Positions 52,103 through 60,434 are shown, counted from the first letter of the stretch. The stretch: 64,000 bases of DNA from Sphingosinicella sp. CPCC 101087 (GCF_004151485.1 NZ_SBFF01000006.1:186001-250000); one strand, 5' to 3'. The notes: generated by a model not told the origin, from the sequence alone. Translations and numbers: made by a program.

Positions 52103-53383
52103 CTAGCCGGCCGAGCCCGCAGCGGCCTCGTCTGCCGGCCCCGGCTCCCACCCGAACACCGACCGCCCGCCATATTCCTGAGACCGCCGTCGCTCCTCGG
52201 CGACGAAAGCGGAGAAAGACGGACCCGCGGTGTCGTCGCGCTCGAGCCGCCGCGCCTGCGCGTCCAGGCGCCTGATAGCGCCCAGCTTCTCCTCACTCCC
52301 GAGCTTCGCCTTTTCGACCGCGGACTTGAGCACCGCGATGGTTCGATCGAACGCTCGGGTCGGCACCGGGTACGGGTGCCGGTCCTTCCCGCCATGAGCG
52401 AGCGAGAATCGTGCCGGATCGGCGAAGCGGCACGGGGCGCCGTGGATGACTTCGGCGACCATGGCGAGCGAACGCACCGTGCGTGCGCCGACGCCCGGCA
52501 CCATCAGCAGCTCGGGAAAATCCTTCGGGCCGGCTTCGGCGGCAGCCGCGAGCGTGCCGTGGAGGCGCCGGAGAATCACGTCATCGGGCCGCAGCTCGTG
52601 ACGATCGGGCAGCACCAGGTCGGGCAACATGGGCTCGACAGCCGCTCGATCGTCGATTCCGCGCGGCGAAGCCGGCCAGGCAAGCATGACCGCCTCGCGC
52701 GCAAGCTTGTCCGGTCCGAGGTCCTCCAGCAGGTCGAGCTGAGCGCGGCGCGACGCCGCGGCGCGCCGGTCGGCGAGGTTGACGATTTGCCCTTCGTTGC
52801 GCCCTTCGATCGCGGCGTGCGGCGCGTCGACGAAACTGGTCAGGCCTTCCGACAGCCAGTGGTAACGTCGCGCGCGTCGGCTCTCTCCATTCATGCCCTG
52901 CTGCACGACCGTCCATTTGCCGTCATCGGCGACGATGAAGCCGTGGAGGTAGAGTCCGAACCCGTCCTGCACCGCCGCGCTGTCGACCTTGGCGACCAGC
53001 CGGCTCGCATTGGCGAGGCCAGCACCGTCGAAGCCAGCCCGCTCCCCGGCCTGCACCAATTCCTGCGGCGTTCGGCGCGAATGACTTCCCCGCCCGCCGC
53101 AGACCTGAAGGCCGAGCTCGCCGGCCAGCGGATTGAGGCCGCGCTTCAGGGCGCCGATGACGCTTGTGGTGATTCCCGACGAATGCCAGTCCATCCCCAT
53201 CACGGCGCCGAACGACTGGAACCAGAAGGGATGGGCAAGCCGCCGCAGCAGCTCGTCCCGGCCATAATGGTGGACGATTGCCTCGGCCATCACCGTCCCG
53301 AGTCGCGTCATCCGCTGCCCCAGCCAGGCTGGAACCCGGCCGCCGTGGAGGGGCAGGTCGGCACTTCCGGAACGCTTGGACAT
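52103..53383 (-). CDS. DUF763 protein with helix-hairpin-helix
   Basis: 426 residues from ATG 53383. Matches the DUF763 family: SADLPLHGGRVPAWLGQRM start, MDWHSSGITTSVIGALKRGL, GRGSHSRRTPQEL, and a helix-hairpin-helix LLMVPGVGARTVRSLA at about residues 300-325. HhH implies DNA binding. The family function is not established; a nuclease role has been suggested in general. Confidence 0.85.
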   Translation of the reverse strand: MSKRSGSADLPLHGGRVPAWLGQRMTRLGTVMAEAIVHHYGRDELLRRLAHPFWFQSFGAVMGMDWHSSGITTSVIGALKRGLNPLAGELGLQVCGGRGSHSRRTPQELVQAGERAGFDGAGLANASRLVAKVDSAAVQDGFGLYLHGFIVADDGKWTVVQQGMNGESRRARRYHWLSEGLTSFVDAPHAAIEGRNEGQIVNLADRRAAASRRAQLDLLEDLGPDKLAREAVMLAWPASPRGIDDRAAVEPMLPDLVLPDRHELRPDDVILRRLHGTLAAAAEAGPKDFPELLMVPGVGARTVRSLAMVAEVIHGAPCRFADPARFSLAHGGKDRHPYPVPTRAFDRTIAVLKSAVEKAKLGSEEKLGAIRRLDAQARRLERDDTAGPSFSAFVAEERRRSQEYGGRSVFGWEPGPADEAAAGSAG

Positions 53384-53484
53384 CCGCGACACCTTAAGGA
53401 ACAATTGCCGAACAGGCTAGCAGAGACGATGGCCTTTGCCCAATCGGAATCCGGGCGTCCGGACGCGCCATCAGCGCGGGAGAC

Positions 53485-54546
53485 TCAGCCTCCCTGCAGC
53501 TGGTGCCGCCGCATCGCATGCCGCAGCTGATCGTAGCTGAGGCTCAGCGCCGCTGCCGCCGCGCGCTGATTCCAGCGGCATTTCTCCAGCGCGGCCGAGA
53601 GGATCGCTTTCTCATACTCGGCCACCGCCAGACGGAAATCGCAGCAAGCGTGCGGATCGTGGGCCGCTGAAGCCGCCACACCGCCATTCGCCGGGCCGGA
53701 AACATTCTCGTTGGCGGCCGCGGCCAGGGCCGTTTCGGGCTCGCTGGCCGAAGACTTGGCATAGGCTGGAGCCCAGGGCGACTCGAACGGATCGAAAGTG
53801 ATATCCTCGATCGGCCCCTCCTGACCGTCCCAGCGATAGACCGCGCGCTCGATCACATTCTTCAATTCACGCACATTGCCGGGCCAAGCGTATCCGAGCA
53901 GCTTCGCCATCGCCTCGTCACTGAACTCCGGCCAGCTCTCCCAACCCAGCTCCAACGCCATCCGCCGGCCAAAAAAATCGGCGAGCACCGGAATGTCGCT
54001 GTGTCGATGCCTCAAGGGCGGCAGGGTCACGACCTCGAAGCTCAGCCGGTCAAGCAGGTCGGCGCGGAACCGGCCCTGATCGACCAGGCGCGGTAGGTGC
54101 TCGTTCGTCGCCGCTACGATGCGCACGTCCACCCGGACCGGTCGACTCGATCCGATGCGGGTCACGTCACCATATTCGATCGCCCGCAGCAGCCGGTCCT
54201 GCGCCGGGCTCGACAAGGTCGCCAGCTCGTCGAGGAACAAGGTTCCGCCATTCGCTTCTTCGAATCGGCCGGGCCGCGCCTTGGTCGCGCCGGTGAAGGC
54301 GCCCGCCTCATGGCCGAACAATTCGGCTTCGATCAGAGTCTCGGGCAAGGCTGCGCAATTCATGATAATGAGGGGACCGTCCCAGCGCGAGGAGAGGTGG
54401 TGGAGTCGTTCGGCGATCAGTTCCTTGCCGGTGCCGCGCTCGCCGATCACCAGCACCGGCCGGTCGAGCGGCGCCGCCCGGCTCGCTCGTTCGACGGCGT
54501 CGAGAAAGGACGACGACTGGCCGACCAGCTGGACGTGATGCTCCAT
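53485..54546 (-). CDS. pspF: PspF-type sigma54 activator
   Basis: 353 residues from ATG 54546. AAA+ domain with Walker A GERGTGKE (35-42), the sigma54-contact loop GAFTGA (82-87), Walker B GGTLFLDELATL and R-finger region. No regulatory N-terminal domain, as in PspF, which is held in check by PspA. C-terminal Fis-type HTH (QRAAAAALSLSYDQLRHAMRRH). Divergent from the psp operon. Confidence 0.92.
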   Translation of the reverse strand: MEHHVQLVGQSSSFLDAVERASRAAPLDRPVLVIGERGTGKELIAERLHHLSSRWDGPLIIMNCAALPETLIEAELFGHEAGAFTGATKARPGRFEEANGGTLFLDELATLSSPAQDRLLRAIEYGDVTRIGSSRPVRVDVRIVAATNEHLPRLVDQGRFRADLLDRLSFEVVTLPPLRHRHSDIPVLADFFGRRMALELGWESWPEFSDEAMAKLLGYAWPGNVRELKNVIERAVYRWDGQEGPIEDITFDPFESPWAPAYAKSSASEPETALAAAANENVSGPANGGVAASAAHDPHACCDFRLAVAEYEKAILSAALEKCRWNQRAAAAALSLSYDQLRHAMRRHQLQGG

Positions 54547-54687
54547 GTTCATGCCTCGCGCGCCGGTAGGTTCGACCGGCGATCCGACCACTTATTGGGA
54601 TATTTCACCACCTCTTGGCAAGCTCTAAATGGCTTTTCCACCTTCCGAGAGGCTGGTTTTCGGCAGTTTTCCGCGGTTCCTGTGACT

Positions 54688-54703
54688 TGGCACGCCCCCT
54701 GCT
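54688..54703 (+). promoter_or_regulatory. Sigma54 promoter of the psp operon
   Basis: TGGCACGCCCCCTGCT: the GG at 54689-54690 (-24) and GC at 54701-54702 (-12) are spaced exactly 12 bases, the sigma54 rule. It reads rightward to the small upstream gene and pspA, with pspF encoded upstream on the other strand. Confidence 0.88.
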
Positions 54704-54769
54704 TAGTTTCCCACGTCACCGCCGATGGTCGGTGGGACGTGAACGCAAACCAGGTTGAGGAGACCGGAT

Positions 54770-54930
54770 ATGTTCAGCACCGAAGTCTTTCTCGCGTCGC
54801 CACGGCCGCAGTCGGCGCGCTCGTCCTTTCGACCCTCTCGGTCGCAGCCGCGGTCGGTCCGGCCCAGTCGGCCGGCTCCCCTGCTGCAGCCTACGCCATG
54901 ATCGACAACGGCACCCGTACGCATGGCTGA
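54770..54930 (+). pseudogene. Small exported-protein gene, interrupted by an apparent 1-base deletion
   Basis: ATG 54770 has a GAGGAGACC site, but its own frame stops early and gives an Arg/Pro-rich peptide. The next frame over encodes SRVATAAVGALVLSTLSVAAAVGPAQSAG, a signal-peptide-like sequence ending TGA at 54930. Adding one T to the TTT at 54788-54790 joins the two halves into one natural reading frame beginning MFSTEVFSRVATAAVG. It could be a real mutation or an assembly error. A GTG at 54739 gives the same frame without the shift but has no ribosome site. Confidence 0.5.
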
Positions 54931-54963
54931 GCCGGACCCCTTCCGGGTGGTGGTCGGGCCCGG

Positions 54964-54985
54964 GGAGCTCATCCGGATGAGCTCC
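54964..54985. repeat. Perfect 22-bp palindrome upstream of pspA
   Basis: GGAGCTCATCC and GGATGAGCTCC adjoin with no loop (54964-54974, 54975-54985). It lies between the small exported-protein gene and pspA. As RNA it forms a stem-loop, which could slow ribonucleases or act as a processing site. No T-run follows. Confidence 0.6.
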
Positions 54986-55048
54986 TCGCGCAAGTCTGGC
55001 CCTTCCCGTCCGGCACGGCCTTATGTTTCAACCAAGGAGTTCTTTCCC

Positions 55049-55747
55049 ATGGGCATCTTTTCGCGGACGCGCGATATCATTGCCGCCAACGTCACCGACC
55101 TGCTCGACAAGGCCGAAGATCCGGCCAAGATGATCCGGATGATCATCCTCGAAATGGAGGAAACCCTGGTGGAGGTTCGCGCCTCCGCCGCCCGTACCAT
55201 CGCGGATCAGAAGGAGATGCGCCGGCAGATCACCAAGCTGGACCGGCTCCAGGAAAGCTGGGTCGAAAAGGCCGAGCTCGCTCTGTCCAAGGGTCGCGAG
55301 GACCTCGCCAAGGCGGCCCTGTTCGAAAAGCAGAAGGCGGCCGACATGGCCGACCAGCTCAAGGCGGAGATCGAGGTCCTCGATGACGCGTTGCGCGCCT
55401 CTGAGACCGACATCGCCAAGCTGCAGACCAAGCTGCGCGAAGCCCGCGCGCGCCAGAATGCGATCGTGACGCGGATGGAGAGTGCCCAGAACCGCGCCCG
55501 CCTGCGCGAGCTCTATTCAGGTCCCAAGGTGGACGAGGCCTTCTCACGCTTCGACGTGCTCGAGCGCCACGCCGATCTCGCCGAGGGCCATGCCGACGCG
55601 ATGAGCTTGGGCGGCCCGCCCAAGACGCTCGACGAGGAGATCGCCGAGCTCAGGAACTCGGAGAAGGTCGATGCTGAGCTGGAGGCGCTGAAGGCGTCGC
55701 TCGCCAAGCGCACCAACGGCGGCGAGGCCGCGAGCAAGGAAGGCTGA
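55049..55747 (+). CDS. pspA: Phage shock protein PspA
   Basis: 232 residues from ATG 55049 (AAGGAG upstream). MGIFSRTRDIIAANVTDLLDKAEDPAKMIRMIILEM start and continuous long coiled coils to about residue 220. ESCRT-III-like membrane repair protein and inhibitor of PspF. First intact gene of the operon. Confidence 0.95.
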   Translation: MGIFSRTRDIIAANVTDLLDKAEDPAKMIRMIILEMEETLVEVRASAARTIADQKEMRRQITKLDRLQESWVEKAELALSKGREDLAKAALFEKQKAADMADQLKAEIEVLDDALRASETDIAKLQTKLREARARQNAIVTRMESAQNRARLRELYSGPKVDEAFSRFDVLERHADLAEGHADAMSLGGPPKTLDEEIAELRNSEKVDAELEALKASLAKRTNGGEAASKEG

Positions 55748-55751
55748 TCAG

Positions 55752-56096
55752 ATGGAGGATATCCTCGTCCCGATCTTCGTCGTCGGAATGCTCTTCATCG
55801 GGTTACCGTGGATCGTGTTCCACTACATCACGCGATGGAAGACGGCGGCGACCCTCACGACCGAGGATGAGAATCTCCTCGATGAACTGCACGACCTCGC
55901 CCGTCGACTCGACGAGCGGATGAACACGATCGAACGCATCATCCAGGCCGAGAATCCGAACTGGCGCTCGGTCGCGTTCGATCCGGTCGACACCGCGCTC
56001 GAGGATCGCAGCAACCGCATCCTGGAAGCCGGCCGCCTCGAAGCCGACCGGCTCGGATCCGGCCGCATGTCCAATCGCCCGCACAGGAGGAATTGA
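55752..56096 (+). CDS. pspB: PspB-type membrane protein
   Basis: 114 residues. N-terminal TM (PIFVVGMLFIGLPWIVFHYI) then the PspB coiled coil DELHDLARRLDERMNTIERIIQAENPNWR. A longer C-terminus than E. coli PspB (74 residues). Begins 4 bases after pspA and overlaps pspC by 1 base. Works with PspC to sense membrane stress and release PspF. Confidence 0.9.
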   Translation: MEDILVPIFVVGMLFIGLPWIVFHYITRWKTAATLTTEDENLLDELHDLARRLDERMNTIERIIQAENPNWRSVAFDPVDTALEDRSNRILEAGRLEADRLGSGRMSNRPHRRN

Positions 56097-56479
56097 TGAC
56101 CGGCGCGCGAACCCGCTTCTATCTCGACAAGCAGAACGCCAAATGGTCGGGCGTCTGCGCCGGAATCGCCGATTATACCGGCATGGACGTCACCCTGGTG
56201 CGCATCGGCATGGTCCTGCTCACCATCTTGGGCGGATTTCCCTGGACGTTGATCGCCTACTGGATCGTCGCCGCAATGGCTCCGAGGAAACCGCTCGAGC
56301 TTTACGAACAGGATCCGGCCCAGCAGAAGTTCTGGCAGGGCGTTCGCGCCAATCCGCGCCGCACCGCCCGTGACGTCCGCTCGCGCTTCCGCGACATCGA
56401 CCGCCGCCTCGCCGACGTCGAGGCCTACGTCACCAGCTCCAACGGCCGCCTCGCACGGGAAATCGAGGAGCTGCGCTGA
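56096..56479 (+). CDS. pspC: PspC-type membrane protein
   Basis: 127 residues. PspC domain: RFYLDKQNAKWSGVCAGIADYTGMDVTLVRIGMVL, then a second TM. The C-terminus carries an added helix (RDIDRRLADVEAYVTSSNGRLAREIEELR) very like the motif at the end of PspB and the following small proteins. ATG 56096 overlaps the pspB stop. Confidence 0.9.
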   Translation: MTGARTRFYLDKQNAKWSGVCAGIADYTGMDVTLVRIGMVLLTILGGFPWTLIAYWIVAAMAPRKPLELYEQDPAQQKFWQGVRANPRRTARDVRSRFRDIDRRLADVEAYVTSSNGRLAREIEELR

Positions 56480-56507
56480 TCGCGCTGAAAAAGAGGGGAA
56501 GGAACAG

Positions 56508-56801
56508 ATGGGTTTCGGAGGTCCGTTTTTCGTCATCGCGATCGTGCTGATCGCCACCGCGGGCTGGGTGATCACCACCTGGCTCAGGATCAAGCATGGC
56601 TATCCGCTGACCGACGATTGGGGGAATACGGTCCATCCGGTTCCCGGACCCGACGCGACCCGTCAGACGGAGCTGCTCGCGAGCGAGAACCAGAAGCTGC
56701 GCGGCCAGGTCGGCCGGCTGGAGGAGAGGATCGCCGTTCTCGAGCGCATCGCCACCGATCCGGCGGAGCGCACCGCGCGTGAGATCGACAAGCTGCGCTA
56801 G
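56508..56801 (+). CDS. PspB-like small membrane protein, array member 1
   Basis: 97 residues; ATG with GGGGAAGGA upstream. One TM (about 6-25), then a conserved cytoplasmic TWLRIKHGYPL and an acidic/basic coiled coil ending VGRLEERIAVLERIATD-x-AREIDKLR. Shares a 33-base identical block with member 3. Inferred to act with PspB/C. Confidence 0.75.
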   Translation: MGFGGPFFVIAIVLIATAGWVITTWLRIKHGYPLTDDWGNTVHPVPGPDATRQTELLASENQKLRGQVGRLEERIAVLERIATDPAERTAREIDKLR

Positions 56802-56822
56802 GCAATTGAAGGAGTATTGCCG

Positions 56823-57176
56823 ATGTCTTGGGGAGGTCCCGAATTCGTTCTGGCGATCATCGCGATCAGCACGCTCGGCTGGCTGGGGAGCAGCTGGATA
56901 CGGGCTCGGCACGGTTACCCGCTCGAGAATGAGTGGAGCGGGATGACGTTCAAGGACGACGTCGCCGCCGGAGCGCGCGAGGTCAAGCGGCTCGCCGTGG
57001 AGAATGGCGAGATGAAGGCGCAGATCGGCCGGCTTGAGGAGAGAATACGGGTGCTGGAGCGGATCGCCACCGACAAGGGCTCGGCGCTCGCAGCCGAGAT
57101 TGACGGCCTTCCCGATCTCTCGTCCCGCCCGCTCGAACGTTTGAATCGCCAGTCGGAAGGGAGCCTGCAGCCATGA
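56823..57176 (+). CDS. PspB-like small membrane protein, array member 2
   Basis: 117 residues from ATG 56823 (AAGGAG upstream). One TM, then ARHGYPLENEW and the IGRLEERIRVLERIATDKG coiled-coil motif, nearly identical to member 1. The C-terminal tail is extended. Overlaps member 3 by 4 bases. Confidence 0.75.
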   Translation: MSWGGPEFVLAIIAISTLGWLGSSWIRARHGYPLENEWSGMTFKDDVAAGAREVKRLAVENGEMKAQIGRLEERIRVLERIATDKGSALAAEIDGLPDLSSRPLERLNRQSEGSLQP

Positions 57177-57490
57177 ACTTTCCATTCGAAACATTCGCCC
57201 CGGTCTTCGCCCTCGTCGGGATCGCCGCGGTGGCCGGCTGGGTGTTCGTCACCTGGCTCAGGATCAAGCATGGCTATCCGCTCGACGGCGTCTGGGGCCA
57301 GGCGGTCTATCCGAAGAAGATGGACGAGGAGGCGATCGAGCGGATCAAGCTGCTCTCCACCGAAAATGCTCAGCTTCGCGCCGAGCTCGGATCGGTGAAG
57401 GACCGACTCGCCAATGTCGAGCGGATCGTCACGGACGACACGCACAGAATCACCCAGGAGATCGAGGCGCTGCGTTCGCCCAGTCACTAA
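57173..57490 (+). CDS. PspB-like small membrane protein, array member 3
   Basis: 105 residues from ATG 57173. TM (about 10-30), TWLRIKHGYPLDGVWG and the coiled coil VKDRLANVERIVTDDTHRITQEIEALR. The 57250-57282 stretch is identical to 56576-56608 in member 1, so it is a recent duplicate or subject to gene conversion. Confidence 0.75.
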   Translation: MNFPFETFAPVFALVGIAAVAGWVFVTWLRIKHGYPLDGVWGQAVYPKKMDEEAIERIKLLSTENAQLRAELGSVKDRLANVERIVTDDTHRITQEIEALRSPSH

Positions 57491-57581
57491 GGAGTCGCGC
57501 AATGTCGCCGTTGCCTTCAAGCTGTTCGCGCTATTCATGGCCCTGGGCGTCCCTTGCCTGTTCGTGAAGGCCTGATCGCTC

Positions 57582-57788
57582 ATGAACCTTGGATCGACCG
57601 CTGCGAGCCGCGCATGGGGACACGATGATGACGGGGAGAAAGCGGCAATATGCGGCTCCCAGGAGCCGCTCGAGCAGCGGGTACGGTGCTGGAGCGCATC
57701 GTCACCGAAAAGGAAATCACCGGCCGATGAGATCGAGAAGCTGCTCGACCGACCCTCGCCCCGCCCCGTTCAGAAAAGGAGCTTCTGA
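57582..57788 (+). pseudogene. Decayed array member between members 3 and 4
   Basis: No single open frame with TM. In one frame VLERIVTEKEITGR ends at a stop and in the next frame EIEKLLDRPSPRP continues the coil to a TGA that overlaps the member 4 start. Together these make the family motif ...LERIVTE...EIEKLL, broken by a frameshift, with the TM part lost. Bases 57491-57581 hold no complete gene; a short TM-like stretch there is out of frame. Confidence 0.6.
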
Positions 57789-58028
57789 GTGATCGACAAT
57801 CCGTTCGAAATGGTAGTCCTGATCGTCCTGATCATGGCGATCGCCGGGGTCATGCGCGCCAAATATAAGAGCCATCGCACTGCTGATTCGCAGATCGAGT
57901 CGGCCGAGACCGGCCAGCTGCGCGAGGAGGTACGCAAGCTGAAGGACCGGGTCGCCGTGCTCGAGCGGATCGCCACCGACAAGAACCACCTGCTCGAGCA
58001 GGAATTCGAGCGGCTGCGGGACAGTTGA
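57789..58028 (+). CDS. PspB-like small membrane protein, array member 4
   Basis: 79 residues from GTG. TM (about 7-22), then a short linker and LREEVRKLKDRVAVLERIATDKNHLLEQEFERLRDS, the most PspB-like coil of the array. It lacks the KHGYPL block. Confidence 0.75.
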   Translation: MIDNPFEMVVLIVLIMAIAGVMRAKYKSHRTADSQIESAETGQLREEVRKLKDRVAVLERIATDKNHLLEQEFERLRDS

Positions 58029-58035
58029 GTCAGCA

Positions 58036-58248
58036 ATGTCGAACCCGTTCGTCCTGCTCGTCCTGTTTGGCACCGCAACGATCGCCATCGCGATTGCCAC
58101 GGCGGCGGCATTTCGGATCTGGCGCGATTGGCTCGATCTCAAGCGGGCCGGGATGCGCCGGGATCCACCGGGCAGCGCGGGTTGCGAGATCACGGACCTG
58201 CGTCAGCGCATCCGCCGCCTTGAATCGATTGCCGACGGCGAGGTCTGA
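58036..58248 (+). CDS. PspB-like small membrane protein, array member 5
   Basis: 70 residues from ATG 58036. TM (about 5-27) and a short coil ITDLRQRIRRLESIADGEV, ending soon after the ERI-x-D position. The most divergent member. Last gene of the array; about 140 bases of gene-free DNA follow. Confidence 0.65.
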   Translation: MSNPFVLLVLFGTATIAIAIATAAAFRIWRDWLDLKRAGMRRDPPGSAGCEITDLRQRIRRLESIADGEV

Positions 58249-58390
58249 GTGGGACCATGCTTGTGCCGCATCCTCGCACTGGCTGAATGAGCACTTCAAA
58301 TGGCGATGCCCCAACCCGAGAGAACGGCGCGCGTGGCAATTGCTAGTCGGAGGAGGTGACGCGGCGGCCCGGCGACACTAAGTCGCAGCC

Positions 58391-58804
58391 ATGGCCTTCC
58401 AATCGCTACGCGACGTCTATTCCGATTACGAGCTGCTCGAAGCGGACGACCGCTACCGGCTGCTGATCGATCTCGGCCGGCAGCTCGAGCCGATGCCCGA
58501 CCCCCTCAAGACCGACGCCACCCTCGTACGCGGCTGCTCGGCCGCCGTGTGGGTCTATCCGATACCCGCCGAGGACGGGCGGCTCCATTTCCTCGCCGAC
58601 AGCAATGCGGCGATCACCAAGGGAATCGTTGCCCTGGTGCTGCTCGCGGTGCAGGATCGTACGCCCGAGGAGATTTTGGCGACGGACATCGAGGGCGAGC
58701 TCGCCCGATTCGATCTGGGCCATCAATTGAGCTCGAACCGCGCCCAGGGAATTCCCAACATGATCGCCCTGGTTCGCGAGACGGCGCGCCGGCTTGCCGA
58801 ATGA
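58391..58804 (+). CDS. sufE: SufE-like sulfur acceptor
   Basis: 137 residues. SufE fold with the persulfide-accepting Cys49 in RGCSAAVWV, and C-terminal helices with GIPNMIALVRE. Delivers sulfur from the cysteine desulfurase SufS for Fe-S assembly. Overlaps the thioesterase gene (ATGA). Confidence 0.93.
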   Translation: MAFQSLRDVYSDYELLEADDRYRLLIDLGRQLEPMPDPLKTDATLVRGCSAAVWVYPIPAEDGRLHFLADSNAAITKGIVALVLLAVQDRTPEEILATDIEGELARFDLGHQLSSNRAQGIPNMIALVRETARRLAE

Positions 58805-59244
58805 GCGGGGATGATCCGCGCGACGACCAACGCTTCGATCCGGAACGATTTATGAGCTATGTGCGTCAGGTCGGCCACGGCGGCGCGCTCGGCATCGCTT
58901 ATCGCGATCATGGCGACGACTGGGCGGAGCTCGCGCTTCCCTACGACGAGCGCCTCGTCGGAATGCCGGCCAGCGGGATCATCGCTTCTGGCCCGATCAT
59001 CAGTCTGATGGACATGGCCACCAGCCTCGCGATCTGGGTCAGGATCGGCCGTTTCCGGCACCAGGCGACTCTCGACCTTCGCGTCGATTATCTGCGGCCG
59101 GCGATCCCCGGTCGCACGCTGGTCGGCCGCGGCGAATGCTACGGTCTTACCCGAAGCGTCGGCTTCGTCCGCGGCACGGCCCATGACGGCGACCCGGCCA
59201 GCCCGGTCGCCCATGTCGGCGGCACTTTCATGTTCACGGACTGA
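58801..59244 (+). CDS. PaaI-type hotdog thioesterase
   Basis: 147 residues from ATG 58801. Hotdog fold with the PaaI pattern GPIISLMDMATSLAIW (Asp in the helix), ATLDLRVDYLRPA and a C-terminal GGTFMFTD. Acyl-CoA substrate unknown. Coupled to sufE. Confidence 0.85.
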   Translation: MSGDDPRDDQRFDPERFMSYVRQVGHGGALGIAYRDHGDDWAELALPYDERLVGMPASGIIASGPIISLMDMATSLAIWVRIGRFRHQATLDLRVDYLRPAIPGRTLVGRGECYGLTRSVGFVRGTAHDGDPASPVAHVGGTFMFTD

Positions 59245-59382
59245 CGCCCTGGTCCTCCCACCACTTCGCGGCAGGCCCCTCCCCCGAACCGGAGATGGCA
59301 GCGGAGATGCCTATCATTGCCTCCCCCTTCGGTGGAGAAGGAGGGACGTGCACGGCGCAGCTGGGCCGGAGGGCAAGGGGCG

Positions 59383-59913
59383 TTAAGCCGCGCTCCGCCT
59401 TTCTTCCGCCTTGCGCAGCACCTCATAGGCAGCCTGGATCGCCTGGAAGCGCGCGAGCGCCTCGGCATCGTCGGGCTTGAGGTCCGGATGGTGCGCCTTG
59501 GCGAGCCGCCGATAGGCGACGCGTATATCCTCGAATCCGGCGTCGGCGTCGAGTTCCAGAACGTCCAGGGCACGCATCTCGTCTCGGCTGCGGCTGCCGT
59601 CGCCCGGCCCGCCCCAGCCGTAATGGCCGGCCTGGCGATAGCCGTCGGCGCCGCGCCTTTCCTCGGCTTCGCGCGCGGCGGCATCCTCGGCGGTCAACCC
59701 TTCGAAATAGTTCCAGCCACGGTTGTACTCGGCGGCGTGCCGCTCGCAGAAATACCAGCGCTCCCGGCTGTTCGGGGATTTGGGCGCAGGCCGGTCCCCC
59801 GGCTCGTCGCAGCCGTGGCGGTCGCAGGTCCGCACCGGCTCGGCCTCGCGAGTCGATCCGTAGCCTCGCCAGCGGGGAAAGCCCCAGTCGTTCGATCGCG
59901 TCGCTTTAGCCAT
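59383..59913 (-). CDS. J-domain protein with zinc-like N-terminal region
   Basis: 176 residues from ATG 59913 (GGTGAGC upstream). The N-terminal part has CDRHGCDEPG and CERHAAEYN, a C-x4-C...C-x2-H cluster, which is not the DnaJ zinc finger. The C-terminal J domain has the catalytic HPD (AHHPDLKPDD). DnaK co-chaperone of unknown client. Confidence 0.85.
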   Translation of the reverse strand: MAKATRSNDWGFPRWRGYGSTREAEPVRTCDRHGCDEPGDRPAPKSPNSRERWYFCERHAAEYNRGWNYFEGLTAEDAAAREAEERRGADGYRQAGHYGWGGPGDGSRSRDEMRALDVLELDADAGFEDIRVAYRRLAKAHHPDLKPDDAEALARFQAIQAAYEVLRKAEERRSAA

Positions 59914-59997
59914 AGATATGCTCACCCTACTCGGCTCCCGCGGCAAATTCACGGGGCGATCGGAAAATTTTCCGCCTCACGCGCGGGAAAGAAGGCC

Positions 59998-60376
59998 AGA
60001 GGGTCTGTAAGCCGGGTTCTGTCCTCCGCCGCTGCCGAAACAGAGACGAAGGGACGGCCATTCCTCTAGGAAGCGGATCGCTCCGCTCCTCCAGCAACCA
60101 ACCCGGGCGACGAGGCTGGAACGAAGCCCAAATGCCGCCCCTATTCGGTCTTGCTCCCGGTGGGGTTTACCGTGCCGGCTTCGTTGCCGAAGCCGCGGTG
60201 CGCTCTTACCGCACCCTTTCGCCCTTACCGGCCCAAGCCTAAGCGAAGGCAGGCGGTCTGCTTTCTGTGGCACTTTCCCTGGGGTCGCCCCCGCCGGGCG
60301 TTACCCGGCACCGTCGTTCCAAGGAGCCCGGACTTTCCTCGCCTCGCTTGCGCGAGCCGCGGCCGTCCGACCCTCT
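59998..60376 (-). ncRNA. rnpB: RNase P RNA (class A)
   Basis: Minus-strand RNA, about 380 bases. P1 pairs AGAGGGTC at its 5' end (60376-60369) with GACCCTCT at its 3' end (60005-59998). The plus strand shows the conserved 3' part (GTAAGCCGGGTTCTGT) and, at 60265-60345, the complement of the conserved core. No protein frame is expected here. Matures tRNA 5' ends. Confidence 0.95.
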
Positions 60377-60434
60377 GGCTTGCTTTAGATAGTACCGATT
60401 GCGACGGCGGCCAACCCGTTCCAGCACCCATCCT

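Noticed and set aside
54739-54930. GTG start giving an unshifted small exported protein before pspA
   Set aside because: No ribosome site, and an unnatural N-terminus; a frameshift of the ATG 54770 gene explains the sequence better.
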